NCBI GenBank assembly: GCA_000632805.1
Contig: CP007444.1
Coordinates: 1,302,001-1,366,000 of the forward strand
Origin: Dyella jiangningensis
GTDB taxonomy: Bacteria > Pseudomonadota > Gammaproteobacteria > Xanthomonadales > Rhodanobacteraceae
DNA: 64,000 nucleotides
Direction of reading: 5' to 3'
Part shown: positions 57,262 through 64,000 of the stretch, one piece after another
How positions within the stretch are numbered: the stretch's first letter is position 1
Layout of the letters: each line of letters opens with the position of its first letter
Notes under the pieces: model-generated
What the model was told of the DNA's origin: nothing
Databases searched by the model: none
Seen by the model: only the letters and a program-made list of their open reading frames with translations
Made by a program: the position numbers and the translations under genes

Positions 57262-58136
57262 ACGTTTTGGATCAGAACCATACGGATAACTACTCTCTTT
57301 TCCATGGCGATTGCGTGGAGGTGCTCGCCGGTCTGCCGGAAAAGAGCGTGGATTACTCGATCTTCTCCCCGCCATTCTCCAGTCTATATACCTACTCCAA
57401 TAGCCCGCGTGACATGGGCAATTGCCGGACGGACGAGGAGTTCTTCGAGCACTTCAGCCATCTCGTGGCGCAGCTCAAACGTGTGATGAAGCCGGGCCGC
57501 AACGTCAGCTTCCACTGCATGCTGCTGCCGACTAGCAAGGTCCGCGAGGGCTACATCGGCCTGAAGGACTTCCGCGGCGACCTGATCCGCGCGTTCCAGG
57601 TGGCTGGATTCATTTTCGCCAGCGAAGTGGTGATCTGGAAAGACCCCGTGACGGCTATGCAGCGCACCAAAGCGCTAGGCCTGCTGCACAAGACTGTGCG
57701 CGAGAACGCCTCTATGAGCCGCCAGGGAATCCCCGACTACTTAGTAACCATGCGGGCGCCGGGTGACGTGGAAGATCGCGTGACGCACGCCACGGCCGAC
57801 TACCCAGTTAGCCGCTGGCAGCAGATCGCCAGCCCCGTATGGATGGATATTGATCCGAACGACACTCTGCAATTCCGCTCCGCTCGGGAGAACGATGACG
57901 AGCGCCACATCTGTCCGCTGCAGCTGGAAGTCATTCGCCGCGGCATCGAACTGTGGACCAATCCCGGCGACGCAGTGCTCACCCCGTACCTCGGCATCGG
58001 CTCGGAAGCCTATTGCGCCGTTGAGATGGGCCGGCGTGCGGTTGGCATTGAGCTGAAAGGAAGCTACTACCAGCAGGCGGTGCGTAATCTTGAAACCCTA
58101 TCGGCACAGGGGATCCTGTTCGGCGAGGCCGCATGA
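57258..58136 (+). CDS. DNA methyltransferase (N4-cytosine/N6-adenine type)
   Basis: 292 residues. Catalytic motif SPPF (37-40) precedes the SAM-binding motif (LTPYLGIGSEAYCAVEMG, near 240), giving the beta-class order with a Ser-Pro-Pro-Phe typical of N4mC enzymes. Overlaps the helicase by 4 bases. No restriction gene is adjacent, so it is probably a stand-alone prophage methylase that protects phage DNA. Confidence 0.82.
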   Translation: MNVLDQNHTDNYSLFHGDCVEVLAGLPEKSVDYSIFSPPFSSLYTYSNSPRDMGNCRTDEEFFEHFSHLVAQLKRVMKPGRNVSFHCMLLPTSKVREGYIGLKDFRGDLIRAFQVAGFIFASEVVIWKDPVTAMQRTKALGLLHKTVRENASMSRQGIPDYLVTMRAPGDVEDRVTHATADYPVSRWQQIASPVWMDIDPNDTLQFRSARENDDERHICPLQLEVIRRGIELWTNPGDAVLTPYLGIGSEAYCAVEMGRRAVGIELKGSYYQQAVRNLETLSAQGILFGEAA

Positions 58137-58330
58137 CCAACCCCAACACCTACCTCCGCCGCAAGATCGTCGATGCGCTTGGCGAAGGACCGAGCACGTC
58201 CGAAGCGCTGGCGTTGAAGGTCAACGCTCAGCATCACTCTGTGTTGCCGGCGCTGCGATCCATGGCGGCGCAAGGGATGCTGCGTAAGTCCATCCCGCGC
58301 GACCGGGTTCCGGTTTGGAGGTTGGCGTGA
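58133..58330 (+). CDS. Small winged-helix phage protein
   Basis: 65 residues (YLRRKIVDALGEGPSTSEAL; LKVNAQHHSVLPALRSM), a short winged helix. Overlaps the methyltransferase (ATGA) and the next gene. Confidence 0.6.
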   Translation: MTNPNTYLRRKIVDALGEGPSTSEALALKVNAQHHSVLPALRSMAAQGMLRKSIPRDRVPVWRLA

Positions 58331-59040
58331 GCATTGTGCAGCGCTTTGAGCGCAATAGGGCCGGCCGCGATTTCGTCGTTGGCGACATTCACGGCTGCTT
58401 TGGCTTGCTCAATCAAGCCATGGACAAGGTCGGCTTTGACGAGTCGCGCGACCGCTTGTTCAGCGTTGGCGATCTGGTCGACCGTGGACCGTCGTCGCAT
58501 GAGGCCATCGACTGGATTGCGCGGCCCTGGTTCCACGCGGTACGTGGCAATCACGAGCAAATGGCGATCGGTGTTGCCAATGGTCGGCACGACCACGACA
58601 ACTACCTGCGAAACGGCGGCGGTTGGTTCCTGTCGCTGAGCGAGGATAGGCAAAGGCTCTTTGCAGCTGTCTTCGACTCCCTGCCTATCGCAATTGAGAT
58701 CAATCACGAAGTTGGTCGAGTCGGTTTGGTCCATGCGGACATTTGGGGTGATTCGTGGGATGGATTCATCCGCGAACTGCAGTCCGGCTTGTCCAACTCC
58801 AAGCGTCACAAGCTGGCCGAGGTAGCCCTCTGGTCTCGGTCGCGCATCCAGGCACACCAAGCAGGCTATCCGACAGCGCCGGTCAGTGACCTTCACGCCA
58901 TGTTCGTTGGCCACACCCCGGTGGAAAGGCCGATTTGCCTGGGTAACGTCGTCTACATCGACACGGGAGCCGTGTTTGGCCGGTCGCTCACGCTGATCAA
59001 TATTGCTGACTGCGTGAGTGCGCAGGCGGAGGCAGCATGA
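58327..59040 (+). CDS. Serine/threonine protein phosphatase (PPP family)
   Basis: 237 residues from GTG 58327 (GGAGG six bases upstream). All metallophosphatase motifs are present: GDIHG (19-23), GDLVDRGP (48-55), RGNHE (73-77), plus His residues in LVHADIW and FVGHTP. Lambda NinI and PphA are the models: bacteriophage PPP phosphatases of ill-defined substrate. Confidence 0.9.
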   Translation: MSIVQRFERNRAGRDFVVGDIHGCFGLLNQAMDKVGFDESRDRLFSVGDLVDRGPSSHEAIDWIARPWFHAVRGNHEQMAIGVANGRHDHDNYLRNGGGWFLSLSEDRQRLFAAVFDSLPIAIEINHEVGRVGLVHADIWGDSWDGFIRELQSGLSNSKRHKLAEVALWSRSRIQAHQAGYPTAPVSDLHAMFVGHTPVERPICLGNVVYIDTGAVFGRSLTLINIADCVSAQAEAA

Positions 59041-59483
59041 CCGCCCAAGTCATCAACAGCGCCGAGTCGCTGCAGCGCGTGCTTGGCGACATTCGCCAGC
59101 TGTGGAACCAGCACAAGTTCCTCCGTCTGAATATCAAGACGGGGAAGGATCGGAGCCTTGATCAGTCGGCGCTTTCGCATGTCTGGTATGCGCAGATCGC
59201 GCAGGAGCTTCGCGAAGACACGCCGGAAGGGGTGAAGTGCGAGTGCAAGCTCCGCTTCGGTGTGCCGATCCTCCGCGCGGCCGACGCGGACTTCCGCGAG
59301 ATGTACGACACCGCCATCCGTGGCCACCTCAGCTACGAGCAGAAGCTGAAGGCTATGCGGTTCCTACCGGTGACGTCGCTGATGACGGTCAAGCAGCTCA
59401 GCCAGTACCTGGAAGACGTGCAGGCGCATTACGCGACGCGTGGCGTGGTGCTGGAATTTCCGGAAGAGGGAAGGAGGGCCTGA
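59037..59483 (+). CDS. NinB-like recombination protein candidate
   Basis: 148 residues. LRLNIKTGKDRSLDQSALSH corresponds to the NinB motif (RSLDQN...), and size and location between a phosphatase and a Ref nuclease match lambdoid nin regions. Lambda NinB (Orf) helps RecFOR-dependent recombination. Assignment is by motif only. Confidence 0.5.
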   Translation: MTAQVINSAESLQRVLGDIRQLWNQHKFLRLNIKTGKDRSLDQSALSHVWYAQIAQELREDTPEGVKCECKLRFGVPILRAADADFREMYDTAIRGHLSYEQKLKAMRFLPVTSLMTVKQLSQYLEDVQAHYATRGVVLEFPEEGRRA

Positions 59484-59756
59484 ATGGCGACTGCAGCAGA
59501 AAAGCGCCATATGGACCGCGTTGCCAAGCTGCCATGCGCATGCTGTGGCTGCTATGGCGTCCAGGTTCACCACATACGCGAAACGATGGGCAAGGGGCAG
59601 CGGGCGAGCAACTGGCTCACGATACCGCTGTGCCCGTCATGCCATACCGGACCGCACGGAATACATGGCGACCGAGCCATGCTCAAGATCATCAAGGCCG
59701 ATGAGCTTTCGCTGTTGGCCGACACCCTGCGCCTGCTGGCGATAGGTGCGGCATGA
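59484..59756 (+). CDS. Ref-like recombination nuclease
   Basis: 90 residues with CACCGCYGVQVHHIRE, GKGQRASNWLTIPLCPSCH and GPHGIHGDRAM. The Cys/His array is that of the Ref family, RecA-dependent nucleases first seen in phage P1. A single stop/start boundary joins it to the previous gene. Confidence 0.72.
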   Translation: MATAAEKRHMDRVAKLPCACCGCYGVQVHHIRETMGKGQRASNWLTIPLCPSCHTGPHGIHGDRAMLKIIKADELSLLADTLRLLAIGAA

Positions 59757-59962
59757 GCATCATACATGGATCGGCCATTGAGCACCGCCGCTATTCAGAA
59801 CGCGTAGCGCCCACATCACGCCGGAAGTGCCATTGCGGATGCGGCCGAAGAGCGACGCACAAGGGGATGGCGAATGGCGTCGCGCTCACCAGTGCTTGCG
59901 AGCTGGGTATTCGACGCTGGATTAAGACGGGTTCAGTGCGAGCAATACGGAGGCACGCATGA
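59753..59962 (+). CDS. Small Cys-rich hypothetical phage protein
   Basis: 69 residues with KCHCGCGRRATHKGMANG and a basic C-terminus, a possible zinc-bound nucleic-acid-binding protein. Overlaps neighbours by 4 bases on each side. Confidence 0.5.
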   Translation: MSIIHGSAIEHRRYSERVAPTSRRKCHCGCGRRATHKGMANGVALTSACELGIRRWIKTGSVRAIRRHA

Positions 59963-60261
59963 TGCGGCATTCCAAGAAAGACGCCAACCACGACGAACTG
60001 GTCAGCCTGTTCGAGAGACTGGGCTGCACCGTTGCGCAAATGCATGCCTGTGGCGTGACTGGTTTTCCTGACGTGGTCGTTGGATCAATCGGGCGGTCTT
60101 GGCTGGTCGAATTCAAGAGCCCGGAGAGCCGCTACGGGCGCGCCGGCCTCAACGACAACCAGTCCGCCTTTGCGCGTGATTGGCGTGGCGGTCGCGTGTA
60201 TGTGGCCACGAATGCGGACGACGTCATCGAGCTAGTGAAGCATTGGCGGAGGGCGGCATGA
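59959..60261 (+). CDS. VRR-NUC/PD-(D/E)XK-like nuclease
   Basis: 100 residues. GFPDVVVGSIGRSWLVEFKS gives the PD...ExK core and NDNQSAFARDWRGGRVYVA the rest of the fold. Such small phage nucleases can act on Holliday junctions or other branched DNA; exact substrate unknown. Confidence 0.7.
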   Translation: MMRHSKKDANHDELVSLFERLGCTVAQMHACGVTGFPDVVVGSIGRSWLVEFKSPESRYGRAGLNDNQSAFARDWRGGRVYVATNADDVIELVKHWRRAA

Positions 60262-60474
60262 ATGATCTATCACCACCTGACCCACGCCCTGCGGATCCTG
60301 AAGCTTCCCGGCAGCCAGTGGATGTCGGAACTGGACAAGCTGACTCCGGAAGCTCGAGCGGAATGCGAGCCGTGGCTTCGCGCTCAGGCAGCAAGGCTGC
60401 GGACAAAGAGGCTGAGCGCATCGCCATCCGCCTCCTCAGTGACGCCGAACTCGCCCACGAGGCCAAGACGATGA
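60262..60474 (+). CDS. Hypothetical phage protein (frame A of overlapping pair)
   Basis: 70 residues from ATG 60262. The first 50 residues (YHHLTHALRILKLPGSQWM; LDKLTPEARAECEPWLRAQA) look like a helical phage protein; the tail is Ser/Pro-rich and less convincing. It overlaps the next gene by 112 bases in another frame. Confidence 0.5.
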   Translation: MIYHHLTHALRILKLPGSQWMSELDKLTPEARAECEPWLRAQAARLRTKRLSASPSASSVTPNSPTRPRR

Positions 60475-60584
60475 GACGGAAAGCCAGCTACGCCCAAGGC
60501 ATGGCCGACAAGCTGGACCGAGAGATAAAGCGGCGGCGCCGCGCCAAGCGCCAAGCCATAAACGAAGCGAACAGAGGGGAGTGA
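60363..60584 (+). CDS. Hypothetical phage protein (frame B of overlapping pair)
   Basis: 73 residues from ATG 60363, a charged helix (ADKEAERIAIRLLSDAELAH; DKLDREIKRRRRAKRQ). The same frame stays open from ATG 60258, but the first 35 residues are low-complexity. Coding signal clearly shifts from frame A to frame B around 60390. Confidence 0.5.
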   Translation: MRAVASRSGSKAADKEAERIAIRLLSDAELAHEAKTMRRKASYAQGMADKLDREIKRRRRAKRQAINEANRGE

Positions 60585-60585
60585 T

Positions 60586-61257
60586 ATGCACGTTGGCAAA
60601 CTGATGGCTCGGCTGAACCCCAAGAACGTCCGCTTCGATGTTGGCGCGGGCGGAATCCCCGAACTCACTTCGACCGACATTGCTGCCGCCCTCGGCATGG
60701 TCCCGGCTGGTCTGGGCCGCGAGCTGTTGTGCCGCATGTGGTGGCCGGATGGCGCTGACCTGACCGCGCGCGACTTGTCGCAGATGCTCCTGAACTGTCT
60801 CGAGCGGGAATGGGCGCGGCGCGAATCGGCCATGCTGGACGGCATGCTGGCCGTGGCTGCGCACCGCGGCGGCGATTCCCTTCGCCGTGCCCAGCGCATG
60901 TATGGCGAAGCCCACGCCAACCGCTGGCCCAAGTTCGTGGCTGTTCCCGAGACCGGCGAGCTCAACTCCGTGTACCCGGCCATGGCGCGCTGCGTCGTGT
61001 TGGAAACCATCGAACCCAAGCATTGCCCAGCCTGCGGCGGCCGTGGCCAGGTGAAATCGTCCACGGGGCCGAAGGTATGCGATCGGTGCGAAGGTGCGGG
61101 CACGGTGGCCTATGGCAATACGCGCCGCGCCCGTCACCTAGGCGTGATCGAGTCGGCCTACCGGCAGACATGGGACCGTCCATACACTTGGCTACTCGAG
61201 CATGCGACGGACGAACTTCGCTCAGCCACTCGTGCCATGGAGCGTGCGGCGGCGTAG
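60586..61257 (+). CDS. Q-like antitermination protein candidate
   Basis: 223 residues. An N-terminal helical domain is followed by a zinc finger CPACGGRGQ...CDRCEGAGT (about 146-170) whose two CXXCXGXG units resemble those of DnaJ and of Q antiterminators from phage 82-like groups. A helical C-terminal end follows (HLGVIESAYRQTWDRPYTWL). Lies just before a promoter and terminator that precede the lysis genes, the Q position in lambda. Preceded by GGGGAG. Confidence 0.55.
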   Translation: MHVGKLMARLNPKNVRFDVGAGGIPELTSTDIAAALGMVPAGLGRELLCRMWWPDGADLTARDLSQMLLNCLEREWARRESAMLDGMLAVAAHRGGDSLRRAQRMYGEAHANRWPKFVAVPETGELNSVYPAMARCVVLETIEPKHCPACGGRGQVKSSTGPKVCDRCEGAGTVAYGNTRRARHLGVIESAYRQTWDRPYTWLLEHATDELRSATRAMERAAA

Positions 61258-61267
61258 AAACTCGCAG

Positions 61268-61296
61268 TTTCGACTTGCGAAAACCGTCGTTACAAT
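61268..61296 (+). promoter_or_regulatory. Late promoter candidate
   Basis: -10 TACAAT (61291-61296) with a weak -35 TTTCGA (61268-61273), spacer 17. Lies 10 bases past the Q-like gene and about 40 bases before a terminator. It resembles lambda pR', where Q loads on the paused polymerase. Confidence 0.5.
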
Positions 61297-61335
61297 GACT
61301 CTGCCTCTCCGGCCCACCGGAGAAAATGCACCACG

Positions 61336-61361
61336 AAGCCCCGCCATTGTGCGGGGCTTTT
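61336..61361 (+). terminator. Leader terminator before the lysis genes
   Basis: A 9-bp stem AAGCCCCGC / GCGGGGCTT with a CATTGT loop, then TTTTGCTTT. Sits between the late promoter and the tRNA/lysozyme genes, where a Q-type antiterminator would be required. Confidence 0.8.
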
Positions 61362-61368
61362 GCTTTCC

Positions 61369-61443
61369 GCGGGCCTGGTCTAACGGCAAGGCGCAGCCCG
61401 TCCCCGGCTGAAGATGTGAGTTCAAGTCTCACGGCCCGCTCCA
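61369..61443 (+). tRNA. Phage-borne tRNA-Gly (anticodon TCC), atypical anticodon loop
   Basis: 75-base cloverleaf. Acceptor GCGGGCC pairs with GGCCCGC, discriminator T, CCA encoded at 61441-61443. The anticodon stem CAGCC/GGCTG holds the loop CGTCCCC, giving UCC at 61401-61403. The base before the anticodon is G instead of the near-universal U. The T arm (GTGAG, TTCAAGT, CTCAC) and variable loop are normal; the D stem has three pairs. It sits between the late terminator and the endolysin. Confidence 0.78.
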
Positions 61444-61457
61444 AACACGGATTGCCC

Positions 61458-61898
61458 ATGCTCCCCAGCCAGAACGCCATCAATCTGGCGAAGGAGTCCG
61501 AAGGCTTGCGGCTGTCGGCCTATCGCGACGTCGGCGGTGTTCCGACCATCGGCTGCGGCCACACCGCAGGCGTCCAGATGGGGCAGGTGATCACCGTCGA
61601 ACAGGCGGAGCAGTTCCTCGCTGATGACCTGGATATCGCAGGCGTCCACGTCGAGCAATTGGTGAAAGTGCCTCTGACGCAGGGCCAGTTCGATGCCCTA
61701 GTGGACTTCGTGTTCAACCTGGGATTTGCCCGTCTGCGCGATTCGACCTTGCTCCGTGTTCTCAATCGCGGCGATTACCAGGCTGCGGCACAGCAGTTCA
61801 AGTTCTGGGTGATGGCAGCGGGGCAGGTGCAGCCCGGCTTGGTCAAACGCAGGGCCGCCGAGACGGCTCTTTTCCTATCCGACTCGGTGACTTCGTGA
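61458..61898 (+). CDS. Endolysin (phage lysozyme, GH24)
   Basis: 146 residues. The catalytic triad E-8-D-5-T is Glu15, Asp24, Thr30 in ESEGLRLSAY and VPTIGCGHT; the rest matches the lysozyme fold (QGQFDALVDFVFNLG). No signal peptide or SAR helix, so export needs the holin. ATG 61458 follows the tRNA by 14 bases. Confidence 0.92.
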   Translation: MLPSQNAINLAKESEGLRLSAYRDVGGVPTIGCGHTAGVQMGQVITVEQAEQFLADDLDIAGVHVEQLVKVPLTQGQFDALVDFVFNLGFARLRDSTLLRVLNRGDYQAAAQQFKFWVMAAGQVQPGLVKRRAAETALFLSDSVTS

Positions 61899-62236
61899 CG
61901 GCGCCCGATCCTATGGACTTGCAGAACGCTCCCGACGGCCACCTCCATCTCCGGCTTGGACCGGTGGAGAAGATCATGGCCGGCGGCCTGTCCGCGCTGC
62001 TGGTGTTCCTGTTGGGCTGGGTGTTCCGCAACTTCGACAGTCGCCTTGAGACGCAATCGAAGGCGATGCAGGAACTTTCCACTGCTCAAGCAGTGACAAA
62101 TGCGCAACTTGCGACCCTGTCGCAGCAGCTTTCCGACGTTCCAGGCCTGACTCGGCAGATGGCTGAGATCAAGGTCCAGACGGACCGCAACACTCAAGAC
62201 ATTCACGAACTCCAGACTGTACGGAGGTTGAAGTGA
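61895..62236 (+). CDS. Membrane protein with coiled coil, lysis-cassette (holin-associated) candidate
   Basis: 113 residues, GTG 61895 overlapping the endolysin stop (ATG 61913 is an alternative). One membrane helix (about 27-45, IMAGGLSALLVFLLGWVF) then a soluble coiled coil with repeated Gln/Leu. Probably a holin or antiholin relative; function inferred from the neighbours. Confidence 0.5.
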   Translation: MTAPDPMDLQNAPDGHLHLRLGPVEKIMAGGLSALLVFLLGWVFRNFDSRLETQSKAMQELSTAQAVTNAQLATLSQQLSDVPGLTRQMAEIKVQTDRNTQDIHELQTVRRLK

Positions 62237-62499
62237 AACTCGTCAGCCACGCCAATCTTTGGCACCGTCTCTGGAGCATCCGTCTCGGCATTCTGACTGC
62301 AGCCCTGAAGGGCGCGGACGTTGCCTACCGGAACATGCACGCCGACTGGGCAGCGCACTTGCCGGGGTGGCTACTTGGCGGCTTGGGTTGGGCGTCGCTT
62401 GCGACTGGCGCCGCGGCTACTGCCGCCGTTCTCATCCAGCAGCAAAGCCTGAACTCGACCGACACGATCACGCCGACTGTTCCGGAGAACCAGGCGTGA
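62233..62499 (+). CDS. Holin candidate (DUF7940-like)
   Basis: 88 residues, GTG 62233 overlapping the previous stop. A short soluble N-terminus (KLVSHANLWHRLWSIRLGIL) and one or two hydrophobic segments (HLPGWLLGGLGWASLATGAA) match a small family found beside endolysin genes. AGG ribosome site upstream. Small polar C-terminus. Confidence 0.6.
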   Translation: MKLVSHANLWHRLWSIRLGILTAALKGADVAYRNMHADWAAHLPGWLLGGLGWASLATGAAATAAVLIQQQSLNSTDTITPTVPENQA

Positions 62500-62906
62500 T
62501 CCGACTGTATGTCTACGCCGGCGCGCTGATCGCTATCGCGCTGTGCCTGCTTGGTGGTGGCTGGTACGCCCATCATGCGGGCTATGCCTCGGGCGTGGCC
62601 TACCAGACGCAGTTAGACAAGAAGTCCATCGATGCCGCCAACGAGGCGCGCGGTGAGGCACTAGCTCAGGTGACCGCATCCGCAGATGCCCTGAAGCAGG
62701 TCAATGCGAACGCCGCACTCGAGAAGTTGAACGCCGCTGTCCAGCAGGGCCGTGTGGAAGCCGCGGTGGAGCAGCTGAGCAAAGAGAAGCAAGCCGCCCA
62801 GTCCGCCGCAGCCGTATGGCAGGCGAAGTTCAAACAGGCATCCACCACCACAGCATGCGCAGGCACGCTGAAGGAGGAACTATGCCCCGCACTGAGCGAC
62901 TTTTAG
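62496..62906 (+). CDS. i-spanin Rz-like protein
   Basis: 136 residues from GTG 62496: one N-terminal inner-membrane helix (AGALIAIALCLLGGGWYA), then a periplasmic Ala/Gln/Glu coiled coil (VNANAALEKLNAAVQQ). This is the Rz layout. Overlaps the Rz1-like gene by 25 bases in another frame. Confidence 0.78.
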   Translation: MIRLYVYAGALIAIALCLLGGGWYAHHAGYASGVAYQTQLDKKSIDAANEARGEALAQVTASADALKQVNANAALEKLNAAVQQGRVEAAVEQLSKEKQAAQSAAAVWQAKFKQASTTTACAGTLKEELCPALSDF

Positions 62907-63199
62907 CCATGCAGTGGATCATTCGCACGGTCGTCCTGCTGCTGGCGTGCATCGTCCTGCTGGCCCTGTTCGGCTGTACGCCGGTCAAACCGCAGCCCGT
63001 GATCCCTCAGGTCGTGACGCAGACCGTGACCAAGTACGTCCAGGTTCCGTCTGAGCTCATTGCGCCTTGTCCCGTGGAACAGCCGCTGTCCCGTACGGTA
63101 GCCGAGGCTGTGAGGGTGGCCCGGGCCCGTAAGGATGCACTCATTCAGTGCAACCACCAGCTGGACCAGATCCGAAGCCTTGGCAAGTCCAACCCATGA
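62882..63199 (+). CDS. o-spanin Rz1-like lipoprotein
   Basis: 105 residues from ATG 62882 (AGGAGG upstream). A lipoprotein signal with lipobox LFGC near residue 24, then a Pro-rich segment (PVKPQPVIPQ) like Rz1. Starts inside the Rz-like gene in a different frame, the classical spanin overlap. Together they fuse inner and outer membranes at lysis. Confidence 0.78.
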   Translation: MPRTERLLAMQWIIRTVVLLLACIVLLALFGCTPVKPQPVIPQVVTQTVTKYVQVPSELIAPCPVEQPLSRTVAEAVRVARARKDALIQCNHQLDQIRSLGKSNP

Positions 63200-63705
63200 C
63201 GACGACCGCCGAGCACATCGAGCACCGCACCATCAAGGACTTCGCGGTCGATCCTGATCACGTTGAGCGAGCGGAGTCGGCAGAGTTCAGGGCGGCAAAG
63301 AAGCGGCTGCGAGAGGACGGGCACTATGTGTGCTGGGTCGCCAGCTGCCGCTCCACGGACAAGCTGCAGGTGCATCACCTGGGCGCGGAATGGATGTTCG
63401 AGAACGTCGTCGACTTCGACCGTCTCAAGGCTTTCCTGCTCAGCTTCGACCCGTACGGCTACTCGCGTCTCCTGCAGCATCAGCCGATCACGTCTGTGGA
63501 TGACATCCGCAACATGCTGGTCATCTGCCAGTGCCATCACACCGGCGTCAACCACGAGGACGGATCGGGCGGGACTGGCATCCATTCCTGCACGTTCCCG
63601 ACCTGGGCCGCGCAGTGCGTGACGGTCGATGGTGGCAATCCCATTCCGCAGCCAGGCGAGACCTTTGACCAGGCAATGGCCCGCATCAAGAAGCACGAGC
63701 GTTGA
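63196..63705 (+). CDS. HNH-like zinc protein next to packaging genes
   Basis: 169 residues from ATG 63196. CWVASCRSTDKLQVHHLGAE and later LVICQCHHTGVNHEDGSGG give clustered Cys/His residues like HNH or other zinc-bound nucleases that commonly precede terminase genes. A catalytic activity is not proven. Confidence 0.55.
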   Translation: MTTTAEHIEHRTIKDFAVDPDHVERAESAEFRAAKKRLREDGHYVCWVASCRSTDKLQVHHLGAEWMFENVVDFDRLKAFLLSFDPYGYSRLLQHQPITSVDDIRNMLVICQCHHTGVNHEDGSGGTGIHSCTFPTWAAQCVTVDGGNPIPQPGETFDQAMARIKKHER

Positions 63706-63747
63706 TTGCCCGACCGGGCTTTGAAAAAGAATCAAAGGAATCAAACG

Positions 63748-64000
63748 ATGCGCGGCGGGAAGCGACCGAATGCTGGTCGCAAGGCCGGGGCGCCCAATAA
63801 GGCCAGCGCTGCCCGCGAGGCGGCGGTGAAGGCTTCGGGAATTACCCCGCTGGACTACCTGCTGAAGGTGATGCGCAACAGCGCAACACCTACAGCCATG
63901 CGCCTGGACGCTGCGAAAGCCGCAGCCCCCTACGTGCACCCAAAGCTATCGTCGGTTGAGTTGAAGGGTGACCCGGAGAATCCTGTCGAGCAACGAGTGA
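63748..64000 (+). CDS. Phage packaging/terminase small subunit-like protein (partial)
   Basis: 84 residues visible from ATG 63748 with an AAAGGA site upstream, 3' end outside the window. The start MRGGKRPNAGRKAGAPNK and ITPLDYLLKVMRNSA with RLDAAKAAAPYVHPKLSSVE match a widespread family directly upstream of large terminase genes. Likely small terminase or a DNA-binding packaging factor. Confidence 0.65.
   Translation, partial: MRGGKRPNAGRKAGAPNKASAAREAAVKASGITPLDYLLKVMRNSATPTAMRLDAAKAAAPYVHPKLSSVELKGDPENPVEQRV

Larger units (their letters stand above)
41972..64000. mobile_element. Lambdoid (siphovirus-like) prophage, left end at tRNA-Leu, right end outside window
   Basis: Continuous phage gene content: integrase and putative excisionase, leftward early genes, CI/Cro switch, replication and methylation genes, Q-like antiterminator, late promoter, tRNA, lysis cassette, HNH-like protein and the first packaging gene. 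Transcription is leftward from 51908 to 42035 and rightward from 51955 onward except one minus-strand gene. The left boundary is inferred from the tRNA 3' end; attL/attR cores cannot be defined without the right end. Structural genes must lie beyond 64000. Confidence 0.93.

Overview
The window is a GC-rich gammaproteobacterial chromosome segment whose housekeeping gene order and protein sequences look like Xanthomonadales, most likely family Rhodanobacteraceae (Dyella, Luteibacter or Rhodanobacter type). That placement is inferred from gene order (recN / hrcA-grpE-dnaK-dnaJ / dapB / carAB-greA, then cmk-rpsA-ihfB-lapAB) and not from a database search. The segment is about two thirds core chromosome (1-41971) and one third lambdoid prophage (about 41972 to beyond 64000).

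Region 1 (1-14280) holds DNA repair (recN, cut by the window edge), the heat-shock operon hrcA-grpE-dnaK-dnaJ with two sigma-32-like promoters, dapB for lysine and peptidoglycan precursor synthesis, a cation/calcium exchanger behind what looks like a yybP-ykoY manganese riboswitch, a 2OG-Fe(II) oxygenase, and the overlapping carA-carB-greA operon. Region 2 (14281-18660) has two REP-like inverted doublets, several strong terminators, the zinc-independent form of ribosomal protein L36, a LysR regulator, 2,4-dienoyl-CoA reductase and an acyl-CoA-binding protein. The last two suggest a fatty-acid theme, and a PsrA-like palindrome lies just upstream of fadH.

Region 3 (18774-27062) runs cmk, rpsA, ihfB, lapA-lapB, then an envelope-polysaccharide set: a WecA/MraY-like sugar-phosphate transferase, a WbpM-type nucleotide-sugar dehydratase and galU. 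Region 4 (27392-41278) contains the alpha-2-macroglobulin/penicillin-binding protein 1C pair, a DAO-type oxidoreductase with a CsaA-like tRNA-binding protein, a TetR/MFS divergent pair with paired palindromic operators, a metallo-beta-lactamase-fold hydrolase and a pirin.

Region 5 begins with a Gly-Cys-Leu tRNA operon, the same order as E. coli glyW-cysT-leuZ. A prophage lies immediately after the tRNA-Leu 3' end. Its left arm (minus strand, 42035-51028) carries integrase, a DUF4224 putative excisionase, a long chain of 4-base-overlapping small genes, a J-domain protein, a cupin, a YqaJ nuclease and a possible annealing protein. A CI/Cro-like switch with repeated GCCTAT half-sites sits at 51078-52176. 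The right arm (plus strand) carries replication genes, an SNF2-like helicase, a DNA methyltransferase, a PPP phosphatase, Ref- and NinB-like proteins and a Q-like antiterminator. A late promoter and terminator, a phage-borne glycine tRNA, an endolysin, holin candidates, overlapping Rz/Rz1 spanins and the start of the packaging genes follow. The prophage looks intact as far as visible; its right end, capsid and tail genes lie outside the window.
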